Shown piece by piece: positions 1-8,819 of a stretch of 64,000 nt of DNA. The notes beneath the pieces were generated by a model. That model had not been told where the DNA came from. It made no database searches and saw nothing but the letters and a program-made list of their open reading frames with translations. The DNA lies in assembly GCA_963822145.1 (NCBI GenBank), contig CAWGGG010000002.1:558001-622000 (forward strand), given 5' to 3'. The DNA is from UBA5072 sp963822145 (GTDB taxonomy: Bacteria > Bacteroidota > Bacteroidia > Bacteroidales > UBA10428). How positions within the stretch are numbered: the first letter of the stretch is position 1; each line of letters opens with the position of its first letter. A program made the position numbers and the translations under genes.

Positions 1-1271
1 ACCGGTTTACCGGCCAGTTTGGCCAAACGGGCAGCTTCAACGATTTGCAGGTTTGTGATTTTACCTCCGAAACCGCCCCCCACAAAGGGCATAATGACAC
101 GAACTTTTTCACTGGGGATTTTTAATGCTGCTGCAACTTCCTCCTTTGCAGGAAAAGGTGTTTGAACGGATGCCCTGATAATCATCCGGTCGCCCTCCAT
201 GAAGGCAAGTGCCGAATGTGTTTCTATTGGAGAATGAGCTACATAGGGACCACGGTACTGACTGGAGATCAAGGTTTTTGCAAGGGAACGGCCAGTTTCG
301 AGATCACCCGCTTTGTCAATCACATTTCCTTTTGCCCCGGTATTCAACAGGTAGTCATAAACTGTCCTGTCATCCACCGGGAACTCTTCACCGCTGTATT
401 CACCCTTTACTTTAACAATGGCTTCGTCCGCCTTATCACGCAGCTCATGCAAAACAGCTACAAGGTCGCCGTCGCGCACCACTTTTATACCGGGTAATTT
501 TTCGGCTTCTGTGGTATCGGCAGTTATCAGTTTCGAAGCATGAGAAGGTGGTCTCAGGATCCTGGCGTAAAGCATTCCCTCCGGGTGAAAATCACCTGTA
601 TATTTGGCCTGACCGGTGACCTTGGCCCGGGCGTCAACCCGTAGGTGTGGCTTTCCGATAATCCTGAAGTCTGCAGGTCCTTTCACCGGTGGCTTTTTAT
701 CCATGAATCTCTCAATTTTCCTGCCCTGAGCAAGTTGACCGTATGTAACCTGGTTGCTCCTGTTATTCTTGTCGAAGATCACACCTTCTTTCACTTCGAG
801 CTGCGAGACCTGTACCTTCAGTTTTTCAGCACCGAGTTGCAACAGGACAGCACGAGCTTCGGCTGCTGCAGCGCGCATAGTCTCGCCGAATATCTGTGTG
901 GAAAGTGAGCCCCAGGTGCCGTCATCCCAGGGGCAGAGATCGGTATCAGCCATTACCAGGTTGACCTTGTCGAAGGCTACATCGAGTTCATCGGCAAGTT
1001 CCTGGACCAGTGAGGTGACAGGACCCTGTCCCATTTCGATTTTACCGGTAAATCCATTTACGATGCCGTTTTCATCGATCCTCAGGTAACCATTGAAATC
1101 AGGCTTTTTCTCCTGCAATTTCCGGCCGGAGGAAGCCATCAGTTCCGCCGGATCCCAGGTGCTGAAAAAAACAAAGATCCCGCCGCCCATCAGTTTGAAG
1201 AAACTTCTTCTTTTTATACCGGGATGTGCAGATCTGCCGTCCGCTTTCCGGTTTGTGGTTTCCTTTTTCAT
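1..1271 (-). CDS. Molybdenum hydroxylase large subunit (isoquinoline 1-oxidoreductase beta / xanthine dehydrogenase family), C-terminus cut by window edge
   Basis: The frame is open from an ATG at 1269-1271 to the window edge (423 complete codons), so the C-terminal part is missing. The protein starts with a twin-arginine signal (KRRSFFKLMGGG, arginines about residues 20-21), pointing to folded export by Tat. Downstream it has features of the molybdopterin-binding subunit of the IorB/xanthine dehydrogenase family: GKIEMGQG near the start of the mature part, an aldehyde oxidase a/b hammerhead segment (KVTGQAKYTGDFHPEGMLYARIL) and the glycine-rich PFVGGGFGGK segment near the edge. Family members hydroxylate N-heterocycles or aldehydes using a Mo-dinucleotide cofactor and pass electrons to a 2Fe-2S partner. 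That partner is encoded 2 bp upstream, with an AGGAGA ribosome site at its 3' end. The substrate cannot be told from sequence. Confidence 0.88.
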   Translation of the reverse strand, partial: MKKETTNRKADGRSAHPGIKRRSFFKLMGGGIFVFFSTWDPAELMASSGRKLQEKKPDFNGYLRIDENGIVNGFTGKIEMGQGPVTSLVQELADELDVAFDKVNLVMADTDLCPWDDGTWGSLSTQIFGETMRAAAAEARAVLLQLGAEKLKVQVSQLEVKEGVIFDKNNRSNQVTYGQLAQGRKIERFMDKKPPVKGPADFRIIGKPHLRVDARAKVTGQAKYTGDFHPEGMLYARILRPPSHASKLITADTTEAEKLPGIKVVRDGDLVAVLHELRDKADEAIVKVKGEYSGEEFPVDDRTVYDYLLNTGAKGNVIDKAGDLETGRSLAKTLISSQYRGPYVAHSPIETHSALAFMEGDRMIIRASVQTPFPAKEEVAAALKIPSEKVRVIMPFVGGGFGGKITNLQIVEAARLAKLAGKP

Positions 1272-1273
1272 GG

Positions 1274-1747
1274 CTATTCTCCTTTCATGACTTTGGATGC
1301 TGACTCGATGGCCTCAATGATCTGCCCGTGGGCGCCGCAGCGGCACAGGTTATTTTCCATCCCGCGGATGATCGCATTCCTGTCGGGAGCATTACTCTTG
1401 AGCAACAGGCCATAGGCGTTCATAATCATCCCTGGCGTACAAAAACCGCATTGCAGTGCATCATGCTGCACAAATGCCTCCTGAAGCGGGTGCAGCTTGT
1501 CACCTTGTGCCAGTCCCTCAATGGTCAAAACCTTTTTCCCTTCCACTTCCGATACTGCAAGAGAACACGATCTTACAGGCTCGTTATCGATCAGCACGGT
1601 GCAGGAACCACATACACCAATCCCGCAACCATATTTGGTGCCCGTGAGCCCGAACTGGTCACGTAAAACCCACAGCAGCGTCAAGGTAGGGTCGAGAAGC
1701 TTCTCGACCTTATTCCCGTTCAATTCAAAACGAATCATTTGTTCCAT
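1274..1747 (-). CDS. 2Fe-2S subunit of molybdenum hydroxylase (IorA / CoxS / XdhB-type)
   Basis: 157 residues, the usual length for the small iron-sulfur subunit. The N-terminal plant-ferredoxin-type cluster is carried by Cys41, 46, 49 and 61 (CGIGVCGSC...C). The C-terminal helical domain carries the second cluster with Cys100, 103, 135 and 137 (CGFCTPG and CRCG). The protein relays electrons from the molybdenum site of the large subunit encoded just downstream. It has no signal of its own, so it is presumably co-exported with the Tat-tagged large subunit, as described for related periplasmic enzymes (inference). Starts are possible at residue 1 or residue 4; the first ATG is used here. Confidence 0.93.
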   Translation of the reverse strand: MEQMIRFELNGNKVEKLLDPTLTLLWVLRDQFGLTGTKYGCGIGVCGSCTVLIDNEPVRSCSLAVSEVEGKKVLTIEGLAQGDKLHPLQEAFVQHDALQCGFCTPGMIMNAYGLLLKSNAPDRNAIIRGMENNLCRCGAHGQIIEAIESASKVMKGE

Positions 1748-1753
1748 ATACGG

Positions 1754-2344
1754 TTAGTTTGATTTAATTTCATTTTCATAGTCCTGGAGCGTGTCAATGT
1801 CCCTGAGTATGCCAGGTGCCACTACATCAACCTCCTGGATGTCCTCCGGGTACAGGTCATACAAGGTATGAAGGCCTCTATCAGGCACAAGGGTGTCAAT
1901 CACCTGTGCATACTTTTTGCCGATCAACACCGGATGGCCTCTTTTACCCCTGTATGTTGGGATCAGGATACCCTTGCCTGACCTGCTATATTCACCGATC
2001 AACCTTCGCGTCACCTCACCCGGGATCAAAGGCTGGTCACCCAGAAAGAGCACCGCTGCATCGGCAGTTGAAGGTATTTGCCGGAAACCACATTGCACGG
2101 AAGTAAACATTCCCTGTTCATAATCAGGATTATAACACTGCTTAACCGGTAACCCTTCAAGAGCCGTCACCATATCGCTCCTGAAAGCCCCCATCACAAT
2201 CCAAATGGGGGTAATTCCCGATTCCATGACATGGTCGATTACAATATTTATCAAAGGTTTGCCCTGAAAAGGGAGCATCAGTTTGTTGGTCCCCATTCTT
2301 TCCGATTTGCCGGCGGCTAATATGATGGCGCAGATCTCAGGCAT
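1754..2344 (-). CDS. MocA/MobA-type nucleotidyltransferase, probable molybdenum cofactor cytidylyltransferase
   Basis: 196 residues. It opens with the nucleotide-binding LAAGKSERMGTNKLMLP signature of the NTP-transferase family and carries FLGDQPLI in the middle, a typical metal-binding aspartate motif. MocA attaches CMP to molybdopterin to make the dinucleotide cofactor used by xanthine dehydrogenase-type enzymes. Its place between an XdhC gene and two hydroxylase subunits supports that role over a GTP-using MobA. It overlaps the end of the XdhC gene by 8 bp, so translation is probably coupled. Specificity for CTP rather than GTP is inferred from context. Confidence 0.85.
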   Translation of the reverse strand: MPEICAIILAAGKSERMGTNKLMLPFQGKPLINIVIDHVMESGITPIWIVMGAFRSDMVTALEGLPVKQCYNPDYEQGMFTSVQCGFRQIPSTADAAVLFLGDQPLIPGEVTRRLIGEYSRSGKGILIPTYRGKRGHPVLIGKKYAQVIDTLVPDRGLHTLYDLYPEDIQEVDVVAPGILRDIDTLQDYENEIKSN

Positions 2345-3332
2345 GGGTTAAGGAATTTTGATTCCTGACCTGGATCAGCTGTGCGGAAATGCTCACGGCA
2401 ATCTCCTGGACTGTCTTGGAGCAGATATCGAGACCAATGGGGGAATGGATCTCTTCCCATTGCTGCGGTGTAGCCCATCCTTCGGCGATGAATTTCTCGC
2501 GCATCAGCGCTATTTTTTTACGGCTTCCGATCATGCCGACATAAGCGGCCCCGGTGTTTATACATGCCCGAAGGGCCTCGGCATCGTCCTTATGGCCACG
2601 GGTAAGGATCACCAGATAAGTGTCGGGGGTTTTGGTCACCTGTTCCATGGCCCGGCCGATATTTCCCAAAACCAGGTGATCGGCATCGGGGATGTTGTTG
2701 CTATTGGCATATTCCTCGCGGTCATCAATTACAGTAACTTCAAAATCAAGCAGGTTGCCGAAGTGAGCCAGCGCTTTCCCGATATGTCCTGCACCGGCAA
2801 TGACCAGTTTCGGGGGAGGGACCACCTGTTCCAGGAAAACCAGTTCATCTTCCCCCTCCTGAAGACGTTCATCTGCAAACGAATCCATAGTATTCGAAGC
2901 AACCCAGAATCGTTGGATCGCAAAAGGACAATCCGGTTTTATGGTCACACGGGTGATCAAAATACCTGGAATACCTTGCTGAATGGAGGCTGTCAGTTGT
3001 TCAAGAACGGAATGATGCATGCCGGGATCGGCATCAATGAGGATATTCATGTGTCCGCCGCAGATGGCTTCCTCTTCGAACCGGATGTCCTTATCCAGGT
3101 CGAAACGGTAATATCCTGATTTTTTAAAGGGCAGAGAGTTCCGGATGATCTCGGCTATCTTTTTTTCAACAACGCCTCCGCCAATGGTGCCGGCCAAAAG
3201 TCCTTCCGGACCAAATATAGCCGAAATACCAGGTTTCTGAGGAGTAGATCCGGATGTGCCGGTGACGGTCGCCAGTGCCAGTGCGGGATAAACCGGTATC
3301 TTTTCCAGTAAGGTCAGGTAAATAGACTTCAC
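2337..3332 (-). CDS. XdhC/CoxI family molybdenum hydroxylase maturation protein
   Basis: The open frame runs back to a TTG at 3467, but homology-like sequence begins only at the GTG at 3330-3332 (VKSIYLTLLEKIPVYPALALA), which is used here (331 residues). The preceding 45 codons contain no ATG and look non-coding. Visible features: the N-terminal XdhC/CoxI domain with GSTPQKPG and the AICGGH motif, and a C-terminal Rossmann domain with GAGHIGKALAHF. XdhC proteins bind the Mo cofactor, help its sulfuration and insert it into the hydroxylase. It is the first gene of the minus-strand operon. The start codon is the least certain part; there is no clear Shine-Dalgarno sequence, which is common in this phylum. 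Confidence 0.85.
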   Translation of the reverse strand: MKSIYLTLLEKIPVYPALALATVTGTSGSTPQKPGISAIFGPEGLLAGTIGGGVVEKKIAEIIRNSLPFKKSGYYRFDLDKDIRFEEEAICGGHMNILIDADPGMHHSVLEQLTASIQQGIPGILITRVTIKPDCPFAIQRFWVASNTMDSFADERLQEGEDELVFLEQVVPPPKLVIAGAGHIGKALAHFGNLLDFEVTVIDDREEYANSNNIPDADHLVLGNIGRAMEQVTKTPDTYLVILTRGHKDDAEALRACINTGAAYVGMIGSRKKIALMREKFIAEGWATPQQWEEIHSPIGLDICSKTVQEIAVSISAQLIQVRNQNSLTHA

Positions 3333-3612
3333 AGTTGGAAGATTTAAATTGCGATCCAGATATAGAAACCCCTGCTTGGTCAAAGCCTTGAGGTGAAGAT
3401 AGTGATATTTGCATAAAAAGGCAAGTGTGAGGCGACGACTGATACAGACACCTGAGGTTCCATTCAATATTCTTGACTTAGCAGGATAAATTTTGTACCT
3501 TTTGTTCAGACAAATGACTTTCTGTTTTCCGGATTCACATAGGGTAAAGGGAAGGGCAGAAGGTCATTCATATAATTACTACATGCTATATTTAATGCTT
3601 TAACTCATCTTT

Positions 3613-4116
3613 ATGAAAACCCAACTTCAACGTCGTGACTTCCTAAAAAGAAGCTGCCAGGCTGGAATTACCTGCTGTACCCTGTTTTATGCATCAAAGT
3701 TTCAATTATTTGGAAATCCTGCCGATGTAGCGAATACCGATGTTCCCGATCCGAAAAAGCTCAACTATTGCGGTTATACCTGTCCTTCCGACTGCAAGAT
3801 GAAAAAAGCAACCCTGGAAAATGATGTGGCCCTTAAACAAGAGGCTTATAAAAACTGGCGCATTGAGGAGAAATACGGGATCGCATTCGATCCGGATAAG
3901 GTGTTCTGTTACGGGTGCAAAACCCCGGATAAACCCCTTGGCCTGGTGGTTGAAAAGTGCACGGTGCGCAATTGTGCCCGGGAAAAAGGTTATGACTGCT
4001 GTATCCTGTGTGACAGGCTTTCTGATTGTGATAAGGAAATCTGGAAGACATTCCCGGATTTTCACCTGACGGTAATCGAAATGCAGAAGAAATACAGGGA
4101 TGCAACCAAACTGTAA
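3613..4116 (+). CDS. Cysteine-rich DUF3795-type protein with twin-arginine signal
   Basis: 167 residues. The N-terminus is MKTQLQRRDFLKRS followed by a hydrophobic stretch, matching a Tat signal (RRDFLK). The mature part begins with CGYTCPSDCKMKK and has further cysteine pairs (CYGCK, CTVRNC, CCILCDRLSDC), about a dozen cysteines in all, matching the CG.xC..C pattern of DUF3795 proteins. Such a pattern suggests metal or Fe-S binding, which would explain folded export, but no biochemical role is known to me. It is divergent from the molybdenum hydroxylase operon, with 280 bp between the two starts, and may or may not be connected with it. Confidence 0.75.
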   Translation: MKTQLQRRDFLKRSCQAGITCCTLFYASKFQLFGNPADVANTDVPDPKKLNYCGYTCPSDCKMKKATLENDVALKQEAYKNWRIEEKYGIAFDPDKVFCYGCKTPDKPLGLVVEKCTVRNCAREKGYDCCILCDRLSDCDKEIWKTFPDFHLTVIEMQKKYRDATKL

Positions 4117-4117
4117 A

Positions 4118-4234
4118 GGCTGTCTCAAAAGTAGTATAATTGCCATATTTCGACTCCGCTCAATATGACAATCATTTGATTATCAAATGTCAGGCTGAGC
4201 GAAATCGAAGCCGGTTATTGCCTCTGAAACAGCC
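4118..4234. repeat. Nested inverted-repeat element (REP/MITE-like)
   Basis: It sits directly after the stop codon of the DUF3795 gene. Outer arms: GGCTGTCTCA (4118-4127) against TGAAACAGCC (4225-4234), 9 of 10 matching. Inner arms: 4148-4170 (TTTCGACTCCGCTCAATATG...) against 4188-4210 (TGTCAGGCTGAGCGAAATCG...), about 17 of 23 matching. The inner half-site CTGAGCGnAnnCGAAG recurs at 27004-27019, so this is a dispersed family. It could fold as a hairpin in RNA between the convergent genes. No transposase is present. Confidence 0.7.
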
Positions 4235-4284
4235 TCTTATCCGTGAAATTTTACCTGATGACCTGGTAATCATGATGCTGTCCT

Positions 4285-6531
4285 TTATAAGGTAAATGTG
4301 TAAGTGTACTTAAAGAGTATGGAACGGTTGTTCACCGGGGGTAAAGAGGGATCTTCCAGATCCCGGTAAGTATTTCGCCCTTCATTGAACACAATATAGA
4401 GGTCATTTCCTTCTCTCGGATTATACCTTAACCTGAGATTGGTAACAACAGCATTTTCAGTGCTGTTATACTGAACAAATGAGCTGATGGAAAGCTTGGT
4501 GTTGAGCATCAACAATGCCTTGAAACGTGCAATGTTGCCGGTAAAGTCCTGATCGCGTTCCGGAAATTTAACGTGGTTGTATTCATAGCCAAGGCTTAAT
4601 TGTACTGAAGATCCGATGCTCCACTCAGGTTCCAGGCCTATGGTAATGCGTTTCCCATCATAGAAACCTCCTGCAACGGCATCCAGATTCATAATAAAAG
4701 TATTGGATTGGGGAGAATGCAGATGGGCTTCAGAATAATAAAAGCTGTACTTGCCTATTGGTACGCCAGCATCATCCGACAAAGTGAAATCTTCATCAAC
4801 ATTTTCAAAACTGTTCTTTACCGCCACCATACCGTTATAGCCTGATTTAAAATTGAATTTGTAGGCCAGTTCGGTCTCGGCTGTCTGAACAGCCTGACTG
4901 ACATTGTCCGCATAAACTTCTGAATTGAGTTCAAATTTATGGTTCATCAACAGGGCATCCTTGCCTGGTATCCATCCATATTGCAGACTGCCGGCGTAAA
5001 AAGAATAATCTTTACGCTGCTGGAATCCCATTTCAGGTTTAAAATCCTTTCCACTCCGTGTATAGGTGAAATCATATCCGAGTCCTTTATCGTTGTATCT
5101 TTTCCAGTTGAAGAATAGCCTGGTGGGATCGAGTGAAGCCGGGTTGTTTGCGGCATTCTGATCCATAACCTGGGCCAGTTTGAAATTGAAATAATCATTT
5201 TTGAAGAGTTTGAATATCCCATCAACGCCATAAGAAACATTGTAGGTGCCATCCATGCCAAGGCGTGAGGCGAAAATTCCACCCACATAGCTGTTCTGAT
5301 TGATGACCTGCCGGCGCAATCTCAGCACACCGAAGTTTTCCGAGGGCAGGGTGCTTTGCGAGGTATCAGACGGATCAAAGGATTGTGTTTGCAGATCGAG
5401 AAAGCCTATGTCCCATTTCCCGGCCATTCCGGTTATCCTGGCCCCTCCCAGGATCGGCACCTGTTCGCCTTTGTTCAGTCCGATCTGGCGGCTGTAGAAC
5501 AAATTGGAGCGGCCTTCAAATCCAAAATTGAAAATGCTGGAACGTTCCTGGAAGAAGGTTCTTTTTTCCGGGAAGAACAGTGAAAAGCGCGTAAGATTGA
5601 TCTGTTCGTCATCGGCCTCCACCTGGGCAAAATCCGTATTCAGGGTCACATCGAGGGTCAGGTTGTTCGTGAGTCCGTATTTTGCATCCAGACCTGCGTT
5701 GAGTTTCGGACTCGCATTCATTTCATAGGCTGTTTCCGGATCATTCAATACATAATCCTGCTGATAACCTGCGATTACATAAGGAGTAATATAGAAGGGT
5801 TTTTTTGATTCCAGTCCCTCGAAAAGAACCTCCTCCGCTTTGGAGGGTCTGTAATTGCTGAATTCACCCCATTCGTTAGGAATAGCGGGAAATACATCAA
5901 TTTCATTGATATGTGCTATTCTTCTGGAACAGATCACGCCCATCACCACACTGCCGTTGTTCTCTTTAAAGCGGAGGCTCGAAGACGGAATGCGCATTTC
6001 AAGATACCAGCCATTGGCATCCCGGGTGGTTTTCACATCCCAGAAAGTGTTCCAGCTTTCATTGGTCGGTGGGTTTCGCGGATTCGTAGCAATGGCGTCA
6101 TTCAAAACGGTAAAATCGCTCCTGAGTCCGCTTGGCGTTGTGGAGAAGGCGAGGGCGTTTTCCTTGTCGTTAAACGAATCAAATAGAATCGTGAAGGATT
6201 CGTTGCTGCCAGATATCTCGTCACGCTTTTTGGAGGTTACCAGCATGTTGGAAGCATCTGAGTCGTAAAGTCGCGCCCCTACATAAATGTATGTATTGTC
6301 ATAACCCAGCATTACATCGCTTTTTTCTGTGGGCGGGTTGCCGAACACAGGTGTATGCATGACCATATTAAACGGCTTGATATTTTGCCAGCAGGCATCA
6401 TCCACTACTCCGTCGAATTTGAATTCACCCTGAATTTTAGGGATTGTAAGGGATTCCTGTGCATAAGCAAAGGTTAATGAAGCAGCAATTGCCGTCATCA
6501 ATACCCATATTTTTAAAACCTCAGTTTTCAT
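4285..6531 (-). CDS. DUF5916 protein with N-terminal CBM9-like domain, probable outer-membrane beta-barrel
   Basis: The frame is open to 6729, but the ATG at 6529-6531 gives a proper signal peptide (MKTEVLKIWVLMTAIAASLTFAYAQ), so 748 residues are annotated. After the signal comes a carbohydrate-binding family 9-like beta-sandwich (IQGEFKFDGVVDDACWQN..., about residues 25-220). A long region rich in alternating polar and aromatic residues follows and ends in FKYTYTFTL, a terminal aromatic-strand ending expected of an outer-membrane barrel. This arrangement fits the DUF5916 family of Bacteroidota. Function is unknown; a role in binding or transport of glycans or other ligands at the surface is inference. 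It is the last gene of a long minus-strand series. Confidence 0.82.
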   Translation of the reverse strand: MKTEVLKIWVLMTAIAASLTFAYAQESLTIPKIQGEFKFDGVVDDACWQNIKPFNMVMHTPVFGNPPTEKSDVMLGYDNTYIYVGARLYDSDASNMLVTSKKRDEISGSNESFTILFDSFNDKENALAFSTTPSGLRSDFTVLNDAIATNPRNPPTNESWNTFWDVKTTRDANGWYLEMRIPSSSLRFKENNGSVVMGVICSRRIAHINEIDVFPAIPNEWGEFSNYRPSKAEEVLFEGLESKKPFYITPYVIAGYQQDYVLNDPETAYEMNASPKLNAGLDAKYGLTNNLTLDVTLNTDFAQVEADDEQINLTRFSLFFPEKRTFFQERSSIFNFGFEGRSNLFYSRQIGLNKGEQVPILGGARITGMAGKWDIGFLDLQTQSFDPSDTSQSTLPSENFGVLRLRRQVINQNSYVGGIFASRLGMDGTYNVSYGVDGIFKLFKNDYFNFKLAQVMDQNAANNPASLDPTRLFFNWKRYNDKGLGYDFTYTRSGKDFKPEMGFQQRKDYSFYAGSLQYGWIPGKDALLMNHKFELNSEVYADNVSQAVQTAETELAYKFNFKSGYNGMVAVKNSFENVDEDFTLSDDAGVPIGKYSFYYSEAHLHSPQSNTFIMNLDAVAGGFYDGKRITIGLEPEWSIGSSVQLSLGYEYNHVKFPERDQDFTGNIARFKALLMLNTKLSISSFVQYNSTENAVVTNLRLRYNPREGNDLYIVFNEGRNTYRDLEDPSLPPVNNRSILFKYTYTFTL

Positions 6532-6729
6532 TTCAATGATGTTTGTTGATTTCCACGATAAAAGTACGCGGGAAACCGGCTCAAAAGCTTTAAATATCAG
6601 TGAGGCTGATGAATGGAGGGGTGAAATGACGAAATGAAAGGTTGTATTTTTTTGGTAACGTGGCACCTCATATAATAATCCATGCATTAGGTGGGGAAAG
6701 ATAACAGTAACAACTATGGAGGAGTGCAA

Positions 6730-8211
6730 TTATTGAAGTAACTTAAAGGCGCTTGCCCAAAAGGTGAAAGAATTGAAATCCAACTTCCTGATCACTTCCT
6801 GGTAATCATGATCCGCTCCTTTGGCAATGGCATACTGATGATTGATCTGAAGATCATTAAGCTGCCGGTGAAATTGCTGAACGATATCAAACAGAAAATC
6901 CCTGTCGCCCACCAACAAACGGATGACAGTATTCTCCCGGAGATAATCCGCATTTTTTTGAACCAGTGAGGAAGGGTGATTCACATTAAAATAGGCTGTA
7001 TCATCTTCAAAGGTAGGAGCAATGACTTCCTTCCTTTCCATTTCAAAGGAGGTGATGCTGGGGGCAATGGAGGATACCACCCCAAAGAGCTCAGGATACT
7101 TGAATGCCAGGTGCAGCGAGCCATATCCTCCCATCGACATCCCGTCGATTCCCCTGGCTTCACGGCGGTTGATGGTCCGGTAGGTGGCATCAATATGCGG
7201 GATCAGGTCTTTGATGATAACATCTTCTACCGGCATGGTGCCGTCTTTTGAATTGTTGTACCAGCCAATGGGTAAACCTTGGACGAAAACCACAATGCAG
7301 GGCGGCATGTCACCGGCCTGCATGGCGGTATCCAGCTGCCCGCACATCCAGGCGCCCTCACGTGAATTGCCGTTACCGCCATGCAACCAGTAAATGACCG
7401 GATATCTTCCCCCGGAAGTTGCATAGTCCCTGGGAAGGTATATCAGATAACTGCCCTGTTTATTTTCTCCCCTTACCGGTGTGGGAAATAAGTGATAGGT
7501 TGTTCCCGGGATGGGATTGATGACCGGATCGACCCAGGAATCTTTCGGACATTTCAAGGCCAGCGGATCAGATTCCGTATGCGTCCCTTTTCTCAGGTGG
7601 TTATCAAAGAAATTGAGCAGTGCCGTCGAGTTTTCTTCGGATTGCAATATTGAAAAATCCGGATCACTGGTTGCATCAATACTCATTTGTATGGTTGCTG
7701 CCTCAACCGACTTCAGTTGCAGCATATCCTTCTGCCATATGACAGCCCTGTATCCCCCGGTGTGCTGCTGAATGAGGCCGGTTTTTCCCATTTCGAGATC
7801 GAATGTTGCTGCATTACCCTGCAGGTAATCCAGCGCCTGATTAAGTTCATTTATTACAGTGGCTTCCTGATGCGCCTGAAGGCTGACAACGGCAAATCCG
7901 TTTCCAACCCAGGATGCAACTGGTGTCGGAAATTTGTCGTTCCCCGCTGCGGGTATCCAGATAATAACCGGACGGGCAGATGGGGCCTGTTCTTTTGGGG
8001 GACTCTTTTCCTGTTCTTTTCCTGTTACGCCAACCCCTGCAGGAAGGCTCGCACCATCAGGCAGGTATAAATCGAGATGCAGGGAGGTGTTCCCATTTTT
8101 TGAATAGACCAGGTCCCTGTAAAGGGTGAAACTATTTCCTGATCCAGGTTGCGACATACCCGGTAAGAACAGGCCAGCTAAAAGTGCAAAAATAACGGCA
8201 GGTCTTTTCAT
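6730..8211 (-). CDS. Esterase D/FrmB-type alpha/beta hydrolase with an N-terminal degenerate hydrolase domain
   Basis: 493 residues with a signal peptide (MKRPAVIFALLAGLFLPGMSQ). The C-terminal half (about 235-490) is an esterase D-like domain: HGGNGNSREG oxyanion segment, GMSMGGYG with nucleophile Ser359, and a likely Asp/His pair near GDRDFLFD and GADHDY. The N-terminal half (about 28-205) has the layout of a BD-FAE/carboxylesterase domain (YRDLVYSKNGNTSLHLDLYLP), but its expected HGGGW loop reads IPAAGND and its expected GxSAGG elbow reads QQHTGG. It therefore appears catalytically dead. Likely a secreted esterase acting on acylated glycans or similar esters (inference). The gap to the downstream DUF5916 gene is 198 bp and shows nothing else. 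Confidence 0.85.
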   Translation of the reverse strand: MKRPAVIFALLAGLFLPGMSQPGSGNSFTLYRDLVYSKNGNTSLHLDLYLPDGASLPAGVGVTGKEQEKSPPKEQAPSARPVIIWIPAAGNDKFPTPVASWVGNGFAVVSLQAHQEATVINELNQALDYLQGNAATFDLEMGKTGLIQQHTGGYRAVIWQKDMLQLKSVEAATIQMSIDATSDPDFSILQSEENSTALLNFFDNHLRKGTHTESDPLALKCPKDSWVDPVINPIPGTTYHLFPTPVRGENKQGSYLIYLPRDYATSGGRYPVIYWLHGGNGNSREGAWMCGQLDTAMQAGDMPPCIVVFVQGLPIGWYNNSKDGTMPVEDVIIKDLIPHIDATYRTINRREARGIDGMSMGGYGSLHLAFKYPELFGVVSSIAPSITSFEMERKEVIAPTFEDDTAYFNVNHPSSLVQKNADYLRENTVIRLLVGDRDFLFDIVQQFHRQLNDLQINHQYAIAKGADHDYQEVIRKLDFNSFTFWASAFKLLQ

Positions 8212-8248
8212 GATGCATTAAAGACTTAAAAGGTAACTATATTCAACC

Positions 8249-8776
8249 TTAAAGCAGCAACAAAATTATTGCGGCCACGATCCCTGCTCCTGCCATATAA
8301 ATTCCCCTGCGAAAGAAGTTTGTACCGGGTTTGAACATCCAGAAGGAGGATATGGCCATGAATAATAATAGCACCCCAAAGACTATGGTAGACCAGTGTT
8401 TTATGTTTTTACTGGGGGTTTTATGCAAATCGGTAAGCTTTTTGAGCAGCGGAGGAAGCTCTGTTGTTGAATAAGCTGCTTCTCCTGTCACTTTGTTATA
8501 GGTTCCGTTTTGAAAATAGATGATATCTCCTTCGGTTTTTTCTATTTTAAAGTTCCTTAATTGCAATGCATTGCCGAGTTCAGCCTCCGCAAGGTTCGGG
8601 GAAATTTTCTTTTCAACAAGAGCTTTCTGCTTCAAAAAGTTCGTATCCCTGTATATCAGGACAATTCCGCTTAAACTGTAGACAATTACGAGTCCGACTA
8701 TGAAAAATCCGAAATTGCGATGCAAGGTTCTCGCATAATAGTTTAATGATTTTTTAGCTTTCTGTTCCATATTCAT
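8249..8776 (-). CDS. PepSY-associated transmembrane protein
   Basis: 175 residues. Three hydrophobic segments are seen: about residues 22-43 (FGFFIVGLVIVYSLSGIVLIY), 128-147 (TIVFGVLLLFMAISSFWMF) and 157-175. A roughly 80-residue extracytoplasmic part lies between the first two and includes a short PepSY-like stretch ending in YNKVTGEAAY. The opening YARTLHRNFGFFIVGLVIVYSLSG is typical of PepSY-TM proteins of Bacteroidota. The histidines in LHRNFG, LHKTP and KHWST could bind metal or haem. Its function is unknown; small PepSY-TM proteins are often found beside iron-uptake genes, but no such genes lie here. Confidence 0.75.
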   Translation of the reverse strand: MNMEQKAKKSLNYYARTLHRNFGFFIVGLVIVYSLSGIVLIYRDTNFLKQKALVEKKISPNLAEAELGNALQLRNFKIEKTEGDIIYFQNGTYNKVTGEAAYSTTELPPLLKKLTDLHKTPSKNIKHWSTIVFGVLLLFMAISSFWMFKPGTNFFRRGIYMAGAGIVAAIILLLL

Positions 8777-8819
8777 TGTTTTAAAGGTGTAAAACTTTTA
8801 CATGCCATCAGATGGGCGT

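Noticed and set aside
3465..3467. TTG start for XdhC
   Set aside because: The extra 45 codons show no family similarity; the GTG at 3330-3332 fits the family start.
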